Both the position numbers and the translations under genes were made by a program. From the NCBI GenBank assembly GCA_903908715.1, contig CAIVSY010000016.1, positions 83,850 to 147,849 on the forward strand: a stretch of DNA of 64,000 bases. Reading direction: 5' to 3'. The first letter of the stretch is position 1. Every line of letters starts with the position of its first letter. This document shows positions 36,147-44,529 of this stretch, in pieces. The notes under the pieces are model-generated. The model ran no database searches and was not told the DNA's origin. It worked only from the letters and a program-made list of their open reading frames with translations. Source of the DNA: an uncultured bacterium (GTDB lineage: Bacteria > Verrucomicrobiota > Kiritimatiellia > CAIKKV01 > CAITUY01).

Positions 36147-39092
36147 TTACCCCTTGCGTTTCCAGCCCACTCCGACGGTGGCGATGCCATGAGGCGGGAC
36201 AATCACGGTCACAACCCGCCCGTTGACGTTGGCCGTCCCCTTCTCCACTTCGCGCTCCAGAAGGTCCAGTTCAACCGCCGACTCCGGTTCGGGCATCAGT
36301 CCGCCTCCCGAGAAATCCAACTTGGCGATCACGCGCTCGCCGATTGGATTGAACACCCGTACCACCAGGCGTCGGCCATCCTCCGCCTGCTTGACGCCGC
36401 ATAGCACTGCTGTCGACGGCGTTAGCCTCAAGAACCGCCCTGAAAGCGGACGGTTCCCTTCATGAACATCCGTCCCCATCACCCGTAAAGCCTGATTAAA
36501 CGCCTGCCCGTCCGCAATGGCGGACTCCACAGGCAAGTCGCCGCGGAAGGGACGGATCGCCAGATGGATCTCATGTTGTCCGATTTCCGGCAGGATGTCC
36601 GGATCGTAACTACCCCGGATCAGCGTCAACCGGAGTGTGCTGCCCTGGAGGGAATGCCCGTACTTGCAGTCATTGAGCAGCAGGCATCCGGCCTGCGCAT
36701 CGCCAGCCGTTCCCGTAACCTGCGCCCACTGCAGGGCAGGCACTTCCTCCCGCTGGTTCAGGTCCCGGTCGAGGGCGCCAAACGGAATCTCATAGCGGCC
36801 CCGCGCATCCTTGAGGGCCAGCGGCAGGACAAAACTCAGAGCGGGCACACCCGTCTGCGGCGTGCCGCGCTGGAACCAGGTTCCGGCAATCCGGATATAC
36901 AATTTCGGATCGCCGCGCCGGATTTCGTACGTCACCGTGAACTCGGATTCATAGATGGCAAGATCGGCCTCCAGCGTGGCCCGGTACGGGCCGTTCAATC
37001 CCCGCCGCAACGCCTTCAGGCGCGGATACTCCGGCGGTGTGCCGGGGTGCTGGATCAGCCAGGCGGTCATGCCATGCGGTCGTTCCACCTCGTATTCCAG
37101 CACGGGCGCGGACGGCATCGGCTGGATCAGGTCCACGCCGGCAACCTTGTCCAGCAACCGCCGGACCCCCCCAGTGGCCGGATCGATCTCGACGCGCAGG
37201 AACTCGTTCTCTAGGCCCTCCGCACCACGCTCTACCATGGAGTAGCCGCAATGGTGTACCGGACCGTTCAAAACGACCGGCTGATCCACCGGTCCGGCAT
37301 TGTCCGCGGCTCCTGAAACCTCTTCGATCACCGTATATACCGCATAGCCAAGGCCCGCAACGCTGACTGGGAACGCCACCGTGGCATAGTCATGGCCCCA
37401 GTACCCGCCCCCGCCAGTCACCTGGGCCGGCGCCACCGTGCCGTCCGGACCCTGTACCCGGTACCGGCGGTTCCGCATAGGGGTCGTGCCAGCCGGACCG
37501 TTGTCCCATACGTGCGCATCCACCACTTCATGGCGGTCTCCCGCACCAGGGTTGAACAGTACGATCGGACGGCTTCCGTGCCCCGCACTTCGTTCCGCGC
37601 GGGACAGACCTCCGTCGGCCGTACCAAGTCCCACCCCCGCGCCAAGACCGCTCCGTAGACGGGACGCCGGAGTCTTCAGTTGTTCCCCGCCCGCCAAGCC
37701 AGAAGTATCCAGAGAGGCCGCTAGTGCTTGCAGGGCAGCCCCTTCCGCCTGGGCCGTGATCGCCATCGTCTGCTGATAGATTCCGTGGCTGTATGTGCGC
37801 GTCTCCATCACGCCGGAACCTGGAAGGATATCGTGAAAGTGATTAAATAATATATGGCGCCATCCTTCTTCGAAGGCCGCCGATGGATATGTTCCCAATC
37901 CCGCGGCTGATACCAGGGCCGACGCCGTCTCCGCCACCACCAGCCGGTTCTCGCCGTAGCGGTTGGCTTTCTTGATCAGGGTCTGGGTTGTATAACATCC
38001 CGTAAACTCGAAGTTCAATTCGCCACGATGCACAGGCAGTTTTGCACCCTTTACCGAAACAAGATCGAACCAGAAACGGGTGGTCGAGAAGCGAACGGAC
38101 GGAAAAATGGGCCATGTATTCATGTCCATGGCCCGCTCCAGATCACGCCTTGTTGGGCCCCCGCCGTGATCGCCGACACCGTACACAAACATGAAGTCTT
38201 TAAGGCCTGTTTCCCGTGTGTACGCCAGGAGATCCTGGATCCATCCGGGACAAATTGAACCGCTGTATGCATGGCGCGAGTTGGACTCGTTACGGATAAG
38301 GACCCGTGAACCATCTGGACCCTCCCACCAGAAAAGCCATGGTTTTGGCGTCAGAAGTGTGCCAGGACGGTACATGTACAGGTATCGGATGCCGGCACGG
38401 CTCAGGTATGTTGGCACCGTTGCGGGATGCCCGAACGTATCCGGGGCCCAATCGATAGGGACATCTTCAGGAGTCAACCGGAACAGTTTCTGCATATACC
38501 GCCGGGAATACAGGACATGACGACAAAGGCTCTCCGGTCCAGCCAGGTTCTTGTCCCCCTCGACCCAATGGCTGGCGGTGACCTCCCATCGTCCTTCCTT
38601 AACACGACATGCAACACGCTTCAGAAGGTCAGGGCGGTGTTTTTCCAGTATCTCATAGATGGAGCATTGACTCTGAGAGTAGCAGAACCCAGGATACTCC
38701 TCCATGAGGCGAAGAACGGTGGAAACTGTATCCACTGTCACTGCCACGGTCTCCGGCCACGACCACATCCAGTTCATATCAATATGGCCATGTCCAACGG
38801 CATGGATTGTATAGGACTTCGCAAGCTGTCCCAGCGGTCCAAGACACTGCTCTGCCATCTTTACTGCATCCCTCATCACGGTGTAATCACCGGTTTCTGC
38901 AGCCGCCTGCACCTGCGCGGCGGCTTGCTGGATCAAGGGTTGCCATGTTCCCGCCTTATCCGGATGCAAGAGGCACAACTCCCTTGCCCATCCTAGTTGC
39001 GCCTCAATGCGTTCAACTTCGTGCTGGAACCGTGCCGAAACCAATGCAACTGCTGACTGTATGCCTGACATTCCCGTTCTCCTGTTTGTCAT
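36147..39092 (-). CDS. Glycoside hydrolase family 38 alpha-mannosidase
   Basis: YTIHAVGHGHIDMNWMWSWPETVAVTVDTVSTVLRLMEEYPGFCYSQSQ, WVEGDKNLAGPESLCRHVLYSRRYMQK, PIDWAPDTFGHPATVPTYLSRAGIRYLYMYRPG: GH38. Start chosen at the in-frame ATG about 39092. Confidence 0.93.
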   Translation of the reverse strand: MTNRRTGMSGIQSAVALVSARFQHEVERIEAQLGWARELCLLHPDKAGTWQPLIQQAAAQVQAAAETGDYTVMRDAVKMAEQCLGPLGQLAKSYTIHAVGHGHIDMNWMWSWPETVAVTVDTVSTVLRLMEEYPGFCYSQSQCSIYEILEKHRPDLLKRVACRVKEGRWEVTASHWVEGDKNLAGPESLCRHVLYSRRYMQKLFRLTPEDVPIDWAPDTFGHPATVPTYLSRAGIRYLYMYRPGTLLTPKPWLFWWEGPDGSRVLIRNESNSRHAYSGSICPGWIQDLLAYTRETGLKDFMFVYGVGDHGGGPTRRDLERAMDMNTWPIFPSVRFSTTRFWFDLVSVKGAKLPVHRGELNFEFTGCYTTQTLIKKANRYGENRLVVAETASALVSAAGLGTYPSAAFEEGWRHILFNHFHDILPGSGVMETRTYSHGIYQQTMAITAQAEGAALQALAASLDTSGLAGGEQLKTPASRLRSGLGAGVGLGTADGGLSRAERSAGHGSRPIVLFNPGAGDRHEVVDAHVWDNGPAGTTPMRNRRYRVQGPDGTVAPAQVTGGGGYWGHDYATVAFPVSVAGLGYAVYTVIEEVSGAADNAGPVDQPVVLNGPVHHCGYSMVERGAEGLENEFLRVEIDPATGGVRRLLDKVAGVDLIQPMPSAPVLEYEVERPHGMTAWLIQHPGTPPEYPRLKALRRGLNGPYRATLEADLAIYESEFTVTYEIRRGDPKLYIRIAGTWFQRGTPQTGVPALSFVLPLALKDARGRYEIPFGALDRDLNQREEVPALQWAQVTGTAGDAQAGCLLLNDCKYGHSLQGSTLRLTLIRGSYDPDILPEIGQHEIHLAIRPFRGDLPVESAIADGQAFNQALRVMGTDVHEGNRPLSGRFLRLTPSTAVLCGVKQAEDGRRLVVRVFNPIGERVIAKLDFSGGGLMPEPESAVELDLLEREVEKGTANVNGRVVTVIVPPHGIATVGVGWKRKG

Positions 39093-39285
39093 CGGGGGCG
39101 GAGTCTGAAGGTATTCTCCGCTGTCCAAACTGTCGGATTGGCAACCCCTTCCATCTGATCAGGATCCTTACCGAATTCTATGCCTGCCTGACAAATGTTT
39201 TCACTCGCATTCGGCACAACAGCATGATTGAATTCGAACCATTGGGAACTAAAATTAAGATCGTGCAAGAACAGAAGGAGAGCAT

Positions 39286-40173
39286 ATGAAGATGTCATTC
39301 TGGATACTCGCCGTAACCGCAGCGACAATCACCGCTCACGCTTTGGCAGGGCTTGAAATTACAACAAAAACCATTACGGAAGGGGATCCGTCGGCCCGCG
39401 GAAAGGGGCAAACACATAGCATTGTCACCAAGATGACGGCCTCGGGCGAGAAAGCCCGGATTGATTTCGTGGAAGGCAAGACTCCTGCAGCATCCGAGGG
39501 TGGGTACCTGCTGACCCGAGACGCGGGGAAAACCTTTTTTATGGTATCTCCAAAGGACAAGACCTACATGAAATGGGATACCGAAGCCATGATGGGCATG
39601 GCCGGAGCTATGGGCGGCATGATGAAGATGCAGATCACGGACCCGAAAATGGAGAAGATGCTCGACGAAGCCGGCCCCGTAATGCTCGGCTATCCGACCC
39701 AGCATTACAAGTTCCGAACTTCATACCAAATGTCGATGTCGATTATGGGATTCAAGAACCAGATGTCTGTTGTCAAGGAGGATGAAACCTGGGCGACCAC
39801 AAAAATGGACGTAACCGCCTTTAGTGCATGGATGAACAAGTCACCCAAGACCCAGAATGCCGAACTGGATAAGCTGATTGCCATGGAAAAGGGAAAAATG
39901 AGCGGCTTGCCCCTGAAAACCATTTCGGTGCAGACCACAACAGACAACCAGGGCAAATCAACCGTGAACCGTTCCAGCACAGAGGTTACAAGCATCCGGA
40001 ATGTGAGCGACGTCCAGGTTGATATCCCATCCGACTACCAGGAGGTTGATCTGCTTCAAGCCGCCAACGAAGCACAGGATGCCGAAGAATCGAATTCTGC
40101 CCCGTCTGGAAAATCCATGCCGAACATCAACTTTGGCAACATAATGAAGAAAGCAATGGAGTCAGCTGAATAG
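39286..40173 (+). CDS. Secreted protein, DUF4412-like
   Basis: Signal peptide MKMSFWILAVTAATITAHALAG; then ITTKTITEGDPSARGKGQTHSIVTKMTASGEKARIDF... with Met-rich MMGMAGAMGGMMKM. Confidence 0.75.
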   Translation: MKMSFWILAVTAATITAHALAGLEITTKTITEGDPSARGKGQTHSIVTKMTASGEKARIDFVEGKTPAASEGGYLLTRDAGKTFFMVSPKDKTYMKWDTEAMMGMAGAMGGMMKMQITDPKMEKMLDEAGPVMLGYPTQHYKFRTSYQMSMSIMGFKNQMSVVKEDETWATTKMDVTAFSAWMNKSPKTQNAELDKLIAMEKGKMSGLPLKTISVQTTTDNQGKSTVNRSSTEVTSIRNVSDVQVDIPSDYQEVDLLQAANEAQDAEESNSAPSGKSMPNINFGNIMKKAMESAE

Positions 40174-40205
40174 CCGGCTTGTACACATCCTCCATTCCTT
40201 TGCCT

Positions 40206-40230
40206 GGGTTCATCGCTTGTGCATGAACCC
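40206..40230. terminator. Possible bidirectional terminator between convergent genes
   Basis: Perfect 8-bp inverted repeat gggttcat / atgaaccc with 9-nt loop between the convergent 39286(+) and 40268(-) genes; no strong T-run. Confidence 0.35.
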
Positions 40231-40267
40231 CTTGAAAACTTCGAGTTGCTGCTGCAGAACTTGCCGC

Positions 40268-40489
40268 TTATTTCAGCCTGCGGGCTATCTGGGCGAGATC
40301 GTCCGCGCTCAATCCCTGAGCAAAACCGGGGTCGACCTCTGCAATGGCCTTCTGGATATCGGACGCCTTGCCGGAAGCTGAACGGACCTCCATCACCTCG
40401 CCCGGCATCAGGTCCACTTTACTGCCATCTTCCTTTACAAGGGAACAAATCCCTGTCTCCGGACATAACTGCACATTAAGCTTGCTCAT
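40268..40489 (-). CDS. Hypothetical protein, 73 aa
   Basis: MSKLNVQLCPETGICSLVKEDGSKVDLMPGEVMEVRSASGKASDIQKAIAEVDPGFAQGLSADDLAQIARRLK; plausible composition and spacing. Confidence 0.6.
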   Translation of the reverse strand: MSKLNVQLCPETGICSLVKEDGSKVDLMPGEVMEVRSASGKASDIQKAIAEVDPGFAQGLSADDLAQIARRLK

Positions 40490-40561
40490 ATTGACTCCCT
40501 TGTTTTCACCGCATTTCCAACTTTATGAACCAGTATCACAAGTCTACATGCAACACCATTT

Positions 40562-41086
40562 TCAACCGTAAACAATCGGCGCATAAACCGGATATCCAGC
40601 AAGTTTCTGTCGCCCCCCCAGAAAGGCTAGTTCAATGAGAAAATCAATCTCCGCAACGGAGCCGCCCGCCCGTTCAATCAATCTGGCTGATGCCAGTGCG
40701 GTCCCTCCCGTTGCCAGCAAGTCGTCCATCAGGAGCACCTTGTCCCCAAGGCTGAAGGCATCCGTGTGAACAGAAAGCGTGGCCGAACCATATTCCAGGT
40801 CGTAACTCTCCTCATGGCATGAATAGGGCAACTTCCCTTTCTTCCGAATCGGCACTAGTCCGGCCTTGAGTCTATAAGCGATGGCAGAACCAAAAAGGAA
40901 TCCCCGTGCATCGATGGCTGCTACCCTGGTGATCCCTTTGCCCTTATGCCGCCTTACAAAGATATCGACTGCAGCTTTGAATAATTTCGGATCTCTCAAG
41001 ACCGGTGTAATATCCTTGAACAGAATCCCGGCCTTCGGAAAGTCGGGCACATCGCGAACCGCCGTCTTCAATACACGCACACTCAT
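40562..41086 (-). CDS. apt: Adenine phosphoribosyltransferase
   Basis: VRDVPDFPKAGILFKDITPVLRDPKLF, AAIDARGFLFGSAIAYRL, VPIRKKGKLPY, VLLMDDLLATGGTALASARLIERAGG. Confidence 0.97.
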   Translation of the reverse strand: MSVRVLKTAVRDVPDFPKAGILFKDITPVLRDPKLFKAAVDIFVRRHKGKGITRVAAIDARGFLFGSAIAYRLKAGLVPIRKKGKLPYSCHEESYDLEYGSATLSVHTDAFSLGDKVLLMDDLLATGGTALASARLIERAGGSVAEIDFLIELAFLGGRQKLAGYPVYAPIVYG

Positions 41087-41153
41087 CCCTGGCTCCTCCT
41101 GATGATTACCCCTTGCCGACCACTCTGATGGGCGACCATAAACACTTGTTGAT

Positions 41154-41930
41154 TCATTCAACGATCATTGTATGCGGCAAGGACTTGCGCACCCTTGCCA
41201 TTTCTTCCCGTGGAAGCATGTTCCCGTTTAACGCAAGAACTTTCAACCCGTCGAGATTCCCGATTGCGGCGGGAAGGTGGGTCAACCGGTTATGAGCCAG
41301 ACTGAGCGACTCCAACCCACGCAAATCGCAGATTGAGTCGGGGAGCGATGAAATACGATTCCGGTCCAACGAAAGAGACTTTAGAGCCACCAGCCCTGAC
41401 ATGGTGGCCGGCAGATCCCGCAGCAGGTTGTCGTCAGCGTTCAACAGCTCCAATTTGGATAGAAGTCCAAGAGATCCCGGCAATTCTATCAAATGGTTTC
41501 TACCAACACTGAGAACCCGCAAATTCCTGAGCGATCCGACTTCATCCGGCAAAGAACATATCTGGTTGTCATTCAGCGACAAGATTTCCAAGACTGTGCT
41601 TCTGCAGAGAGAATCCGGCATGCTCAACAACGCGCACCCCTCCAAACTCAACCTTCGAAGTTGGCGAAGCGAAAGTATATCCTCGCCAATTGCAATCCCC
41701 GCATTCTTGTCGAGGCAAAGCTCCTGCAACCCCTGAACTTCCAAGACGGCCTGAGGTAACGCTCCAAGGCGTTGTCCACTTAAGTTCAACTCGGTTAAAC
41801 CATCCTGGTAACGTATCCGCTGGGCCGGTGTCCCCCGTGGTGGCATGACGGGTGCGGGGGATATTATGCACCCGGAACTTGTCACAACCACAACACCTAC
41901 GATTAACCCCTCCGCTAAGAACCGTTTCAT
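41154..41930 (-). CDS. Leucine-rich-repeat lipoprotein
   Basis: Lipobox VVVTSSGC after a hydrophobic signal, followed by about 8 LRRs (e.g. LRNLRVLSVGRNHLIELPGSLG, LRGLESLSLAHNRLTHLPAAIG). Confidence 0.85.
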   Translation of the reverse strand: MKRFLAEGLIVGVVVVTSSGCIISPAPVMPPRGTPAQRIRYQDGLTELNLSGQRLGALPQAVLEVQGLQELCLDKNAGIAIGEDILSLRQLRRLSLEGCALLSMPDSLCRSTVLEILSLNDNQICSLPDEVGSLRNLRVLSVGRNHLIELPGSLGLLSKLELLNADDNLLRDLPATMSGLVALKSLSLDRNRISSLPDSICDLRGLESLSLAHNRLTHLPAAIGNLDGLKVLALNGNMLPREEMARVRKSLPHTMIVE

Positions 41931-41960
41931 GATACACCCTTCTCCTTGATCTGGCTGTTA

Positions 41961-43604
41961 TTATGCATGCCCCGGCGCATCCCGTATCACTGTGTCATGC
42001 CGCCAATGTGTGTCATCCCGGTCCGGATGGTCCAAGGTATAGTGCAGACCGCGGCTCTCCTTTCGCCTCTGGGCAGAACGGATGATCAGTTCAGCCACAT
42101 CGGCGATGTTGCGTAATTCAAGAATATCAGGCGTCACCAGGTAATCGAGGTAATACTGCCGGATTTCCTGGCGAAGATTATGAATCCGACGCGCCGCACG
42201 TTCCAACCGTTTGTCGGACCGCACAATACCTACGTAATCCCACATGCAAGTGCGGACTTCATTCCAATTATGTTCCATCACAATGCTTTCGTCGCTTGGC
42301 ACAGCTGCACCGTACTCCCAAATCGGGATTGCGATTGTCCGCGTGTCGAATAAGGGCTCTTTGGCGAGATGGTCGGCCATGCTGGCTGCGCAGACAAGAG
42401 CCTCCAGCAGGGAATTGCTTGCCAGCCGGTTGGCGCCGTGAAGTCCAGTGCAAGCCACCTCCCCACAGGCGTATAACCCTGGCAACGCGGTTCGCCCATC
42501 CACAGAGGCTTCTACCCCACCGCAGAAATAGTGCGCGGCTGGAACGACAGGGATCAGGTCGCGCGCCATATCAATCCCCAGGGATAGACAGCGGGCATAG
42601 ATGTTGGGGAACCGGTCAATCAGGAACTCTGCCGATCGATGTCGGATATCCAGATACATGCACGCCGCGCCACTGAGTTTCATTTCATGGTCAATGGCCC
42701 GGGCTACAATATCTCTCGGCGCCAGCGCGTCACGAGAATCATAACGGTCCATAAAAGACTTGCCTGTGCTGTCGACAAGCTTGGCACCTTCGCCGCGCAC
42801 CGCTTCACTAATGAGAAAGGACTTGGCTTTCGGATGATAGAGTATGGTTGGATGGAACTGAATGAACTCCATATTCTTGATTGGCAGTCCCGCCCGCCAC
42901 GCCATTGCGACGCCATCTCCGGTTGCAATGTCGGGGTTACTTGTATAAAGGTACACCTTGCCGCCGCCGCCCGTTGCTAGAATGGTCGCCGCCGAACGCA
43001 CAGCAAAGATTTCACCGCTGTTTTCGTCCAACGCATAGGCCCCTACACACCGGTTCCCGTCTGTTCCTCCAGCAGACTCACCGCGGCATGAGGCGCGATG
43101 ATCCAGCCAGCCTGTCGTGATCAGGTCAATGACCATGCAATGATCCAGGATGCGGATATTGCCACTGGCGTGTGCTTGCGCCAGCAAGACCTTTTCCACT
43201 GCCTGACCCGTGATATCCCCTGCGTGCAGGACGCGTCGCTGGGAATGTCCCCCCTCCCGGCCCAAGTCATATGTTCGCCCCTCATTCCCTTCTCGCCCAG
43301 AGAAATGAAGTCCGAAACGCTCCAGTTCCGTGATGCGATCCGGACCGTTGCGAACAATCTCCCTGACTACCGCGGCATCACACAAGCCTGCTCCGGCATC
43401 AAGGGTGTCATTCACGTGTTGCTCAAAACTGTCGTCTGACGCCATCACGCAGGCAATACCGCCTTGCGCGTAGTTTGTATTGCTTTCTGCCCTGTCCTTT
43501 TTGGTAAGCACAAGCACCGTTCCACGGCTGGAAAGATGCAAAGCCGACATTAGGCCAGCAATTCCGGAACCGAGTATCAGGAAATCTGAATCCAAGGTCT
43601 TCAT
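41961..43604 (-). CDS. nadB: L-aspartate oxidase
   Basis: MKTLDSDFLILGSGIAGLMSALHLSSRGTVLVLTKKDRAESNTNYAQGGIACVM, GREGGHSQRRVLHAGDITGQAV, ATGGGGKVYLYTSNPDIATGDGVAMAWRAG, VPAAHYFCGGVEASVDGRT. Confidence 0.95.
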   Translation of the reverse strand: MKTLDSDFLILGSGIAGLMSALHLSSRGTVLVLTKKDRAESNTNYAQGGIACVMASDDSFEQHVNDTLDAGAGLCDAAVVREIVRNGPDRITELERFGLHFSGREGNEGRTYDLGREGGHSQRRVLHAGDITGQAVEKVLLAQAHASGNIRILDHCMVIDLITTGWLDHRASCRGESAGGTDGNRCVGAYALDENSGEIFAVRSAATILATGGGGKVYLYTSNPDIATGDGVAMAWRAGLPIKNMEFIQFHPTILYHPKAKSFLISEAVRGEGAKLVDSTGKSFMDRYDSRDALAPRDIVARAIDHEMKLSGAACMYLDIRHRSAEFLIDRFPNIYARCLSLGIDMARDLIPVVPAAHYFCGGVEASVDGRTALPGLYACGEVACTGLHGANRLASNSLLEALVCAASMADHLAKEPLFDTRTIAIPIWEYGAAVPSDESIVMEHNWNEVRTCMWDYVGIVRSDKRLERAARRIHNLRQEIRQYYLDYLVTPDILELRNIADVAELIIRSAQRRKESRGLHYTLDHPDRDDTHWRHDTVIRDAPGHA

Positions 43605-43749
43605 GATCAACAGAAGAATACTGCACTCGCCCAAATCCTGTCCAGTCCTCGTCGTTTCATTGATCCAAGAGGCCAAAGAGCGCTCGCTTGAGAAGCAGTC
43701 GCTTGAATGACCTTGCAACAAGGGTAACATTTTCATATAAGCAGAAAAT

Positions 43750-44529
43750 ATGTTCAAGACACTCTCCATTTTCATGTGTTGGATGTCCCTGATTGTTGCG
43801 CGTATGGCTTTTGCAGAAGGCGTCATTGATTTGCACCCGGACACCCCTGTTGCTGAAAGTCCACTTACAGATGATATTCCAGAGTTGCCTGCAGACATCC
43901 GGACACGAAATGATGTATTTGGCTCGGTCAGCCCACTTCGGCTTGGTTCACAAGAGGAGGATGAGAAGATTTTTGCCGCAATTCGTTGGCCTTGCATCCT
44001 GAAAGCTATTTCATGGGCTAAGTCCGCAGCATCACTTCCGCAACCAGGACGTGCTGAAATACTTATACCAAAACTTAAGGCCATATTTTCCAGCGAGGGC
44101 GTCCCGGCAGAATTGGTGTGGATTGCCGAAGTTGAGTCCAAGTTTGACCCGGAGGCCATCAGCCAGTCCGGCGCCCGCGGACTTTTCCAGTTCATGCCGG
44201 CCACAGCCGAGGAGTTCGGACTGATCAATGCTGAGGGTGACCAGCGCACAAAGCCGGAACTTTCCGCACGTGCTGCCGCTCGGTATCTTTCGAGACTCTA
44301 CGCACGGTTCAAGGACTGGCCGCTTGCTCTGGCGGCTTACAACGCCGGCGAGGGTCGCGTAGGACGCCTTCTCAAGAAGCATCAGGCAGACTCTTTCGCT
44401 GAAATTGCAACTTATCTGCCTGCGGAAACCCAAGTCTACATTCCCAAGATCATGTCAACCTTGGCCCGCCGGGAAAACACGCGTTTAAGCGCGTTGCCTT
44501 CGCCAAATCTCAGTCCCACATTGAATTGA
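43750..44529 (+). CDS. Lytic transglycosylase (SLT domain), secreted
   Basis: Signal peptide; EGVPAELVWIAEVESKFDPEAISQSGARGLFQFMPATAEEFGL, RYLSRLYARFKDWPLALAAYNAGEGRV. Confidence 0.9.
   Translation: MFKTLSIFMCWMSLIVARMAFAEGVIDLHPDTPVAESPLTDDIPELPADIRTRNDVFGSVSPLRLGSQEEDEKIFAAIRWPCILKAISWAKSAASLPQPGRAEILIPKLKAIFSSEGVPAELVWIAEVESKFDPEAISQSGARGLFQFMPATAEEFGLINAEGDQRTKPELSARAAARYLSRLYARFKDWPLALAAYNAGEGRVGRLLKKHQADSFAEIATYLPAETQVYIPKIMSTLARRENTRLSALPSPNLSPTLN

Noticed and set aside
43605-44249. N-terminal extension of the 762-aa nadB ORF
   Set aside because: The extension is antisense to the lytic transglycosylase; conserved NadB begins at ATG 43604.
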